This document shows, one piece after another, positions 5,492 to 6,899 of a DNA stretch of 6,899 nucleotides. The stretch comes from an uncultured Phycisphaerales bacterium (GTDB lineage: Bacteria; Planctomycetota; Phycisphaerae; UBA1845; CAIVHJ01), in NCBI GenBank assembly GCA_903905665.1, contig CAIVHJ010000226.1, positions 1 to 6,899 of the forward strand. Direction: 5' to 3'. A program made the position numbers and the translations under genes. The notes below the pieces were generated by a model. The model ran no database searches. It was not told the origin of the DNA and worked only from the letters and a program-made list of their open reading frames with translations. Every line of letters begins with the position of its first letter. The first letter of the stretch is position 1.

Positions 5492-5627
5492 CGCGTGTTT
5501 CATCCATCGGGATTGCCAAAATTCTGACTGAAGCAGGATATTCCAAACTGAAACAGGAATGAGATAACCGTGGGGGTGCATCGGCTTCGTCAGAGATTTT
5601 TTGAGGTCAGCAGATTAAGACGCGCAA

Positions 5628-6899
5628 TCAATCTGACTGGCAAATGCGATGTAACAATTGCGTCGTGCTGTAGCCTTGGCGGAGTTTGGCGAGGACGACC
5701 TTGCCGCCGTGGGATTCGACGAATTCCCGTCCGATCACGCCCTTGTCTTTCCAGTCCTCGCCCTTGATCAGCACACTGGGTTTGACGGCTTCGATGAGAT
5801 GGAGCGGTGTGTCGTCGTCGAAAAAAACGAGATAATCGACGCATTCGAGAGCGCCCAAAACCGCCGCGCGATCCTGCTGGTTGTTGATCGGACGGTTCGG
5901 ACCTTTATGCAGGCGTTGAATCGAGACATCGGTGTTCAGACCGACGACGAGAATATCGGCGTGCGAAGCCGCTTCCTGCAAATACTCAACGTGGCCGCGA
6001 TGCAGCAGATCGAAGCATCCGTTGGTAAACGCGACCGTCTCGCCGCGATCGCGCCGAAGGTTGAGTTCGCTGACAAGTTCTTCCGGGGAGCGAAGTTTTC
6101 CCACGCGGCGGCGGTGTTCGATTCTCAAATCCGCCAGCACTTCATCTTTGGTGATGGGCACGCAGCCGAATTTTTCGACTTCCAATCCCCCGGCAATGTT
6201 GGCGAGTTGAACCGCCGATTGAAACGTCGCTCCGGCCGCCAGTGCGGCAGCCATCATCGCCAGCACCGCATCGCCGGCGCCCGTGTTGTCATACACCGCG
6301 CGAGGACGGGTGGGAATATGTTCGTGTTTTCCGTCGGGAGGGCACAAAACCGCACCGTCGCGGTCCACGGTGACCACAATCGCCTTGAGGTCGAGTTGCC
6401 GGGCCAAGGTGCTGCCCGCGCGGCCCATTTCATCGAGCGAGGAAAACCGCGTGCTCATTGCCGCCGCAAGTTCATTGCGATTGGGCGTCAGCAACGTGGC
6501 ACCGCGGTATCGTTCAAAGTCGCCGACGGCTGCCGGGTCCACCAGAACCGCCTGACCCGATTGGCGCGCGACTTGGACGACCCGACCGATCAGATTGGCG
6601 TTGAGCAATCCTTTGTTGTAGTCCTCTATGCACACCACGTCGAATTCGCCGATGCGCGTCTTGATTCTTTCCACCAGTTGAGTGACGTGCGATTCCCCGA
6701 TGGGTCGAGTGTCTTCTTGATCGAATCGGAGCATTTGTTGCCGGTGGCGGTGTTGCGCCAAACCAATGAACCGCGTTTTGGTCGTCGTCGGCCGGTCCGA
6801 AGTCCGAATCACGCCGTCGCAGTCCACGCCCATGTTTCGCAACATCTGGAGCAGTTGGTTTCCGGCTTCGTCGGACCCCACCAAACCAAAACACGCCAC
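5628..6899 (-). CDS. hldE: Bifunctional heptose-7-phosphate kinase / heptose-1-phosphate adenylyltransferase HldE, N-terminus cut off
   Basis: HldE phosphorylates D-glycero-beta-D-manno-heptose 7-phosphate at C1 and later adds AMP to the 1-phosphate, making the ADP-heptose precursor of LPS core; it acts in the cytoplasm. The visible 423 residues begin inside the PfkB-type kinase domain (CFGLVGSDEAGNQLL at the start; DNTGAGDAVLAM at fragment residues 204-215, with catalytic base Asp210). After a linker near 262-285 comes the cytidylyltransferase-like domain: VAFTNGCFDLLHRGHVEYL (289-307) with the HxGH-type nucleotide site, LNTDVSIQRLHKGPNRPIN (321-339), VLIKGEDW (376-383) and the end GYSTTQLLHRI. 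Both domains look intact. About 60-70 N-terminal residues expected for the family lie beyond base 6899; the GTG at the edge is an internal Val. The two domains stay fused, as in the E. coli enzyme. Confidence 0.96.
   Translation of the reverse strand: MACFGLVGSDEAGNQLLQMLRNMGVDCDGVIRTSDRPTTTKTRFIGLAQHRHRQQMLRFDQEDTRPIGESHVTQLVERIKTRIGEFDVVCIEDYNKGLLNANLIGRVVQVARQSGQAVLVDPAAVGDFERYRGATLLTPNRNELAAAMSTRFSSLDEMGRAGSTLARQLDLKAIVVTVDRDGAVLCPPDGKHEHIPTRPRAVYDNTGAGDAVLAMMAAALAAGATFQSAVQLANIAGGLEVEKFGCVPITKDEVLADLRIEHRRRVGKLRSPEELVSELNLRRDRGETVAFTNGCFDLLHRGHVEYLQEAASHADILVVGLNTDVSIQRLHKGPNRPINNQQDRAAVLGALECVDYLVFFDDDTPLHLIEAVKPSVLIKGEDWKDKGVIGREFVESHGGKVVLAKLRQGYSTTQLLHRICQSD

Larger units (their letters stand above)
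5289..5627. other. Gene-free intergenic region with small repeats
   Basis: This stretch of 339 bp between hldE and the Rossmann/MCP gene holds no convincing coding frame on either strand. It contains a 16-bp dyad, a 7-bp tandem repeat, a 12-bp direct repeat with one mismatch (ACTGAAGCAGGA at 5527 and ACTGAAACAGGA at 5547), and two similar AATGATC...GTTCA sequences near 5291 and 5361. It must hold the end of the hldE transcript and probably the promoter of the downstream gene. I could not identify a clear terminator or a -35/-10 pair. Confidence 0.6.

Noticed and set aside
5461..5500. Possible CRISPR array from the GATT-rich repeats
   Set aside because: The units are 7 bp and directly adjacent, without spacers; this is a simple tandem repeat.
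5570..5844. Open frames on both strands across the end of hldE
   Set aside because: They are other-frame shadows of the well-supported adenylyltransferase domain and have no features of their own.

Overview
This window looks like chromosomal DNA from a Gram-negative-type bacterium, most probably a planctomycete. The evidence is a heptose-activating enzyme of LPS synthesis, a menaquinone enzyme of the futalosine route, an ECF sigma factor coupled to a membrane anti-sigma protein without a zinc motif, and moderate GC content. The phylum assignment is inferred from this gene set and protein style, not from a database match. Every convincing gene is on the minus strand, so the window reads from high to low coordinates.

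In order of transcription: the 3' part of hldE (bifunctional heptose-7-phosphate kinase / heptose-1-phosphate adenylyltransferase, 6899-5628, cut by the window edge); a gene-free stretch of about 350 bp with small repeats and a dyad; a small soluble protein that fuses a Rossmann nucleotide-binding domain to a very short methyl-accepting-chemotaxis-like hairpin (5273-4617); mqnE, aminofutalosine synthase (4530-3352); then a probable three-gene operon of a secreted helical protein (3211-2222), an 85-residue hypothetical protein (2215-1958) and endonuclease V, nfi (1961-1275). After a 149-bp regulatory gap come an ECF sigma factor (1125-544) and its overlapping membrane-anchored putative anti-sigma partner (547 to beyond base 1).

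The genes do not form one pathway. They cover envelope sugar activation, quinone synthesis, repair of deaminated DNA, and transmembrane control of transcription. The two ATGA overlaps (nfi with its upstream partner, sigma with anti-sigma) and the 6-nt gap before the 85-aa gene support co-transcription within those groups. Perfect TATAAT hexamers precede mqnE and the secreted-protein gene, suggesting that each starts its own transcript.

The most unusual item is the Rossmann/MCP-hairpin protein. It has no membrane segment, no HAMP domain and much shorter coiled-coil arms than known receptors, and several otherwise conserved tip residues are changed. No CRISPR array, transposase, tRNA or rRNA was seen.
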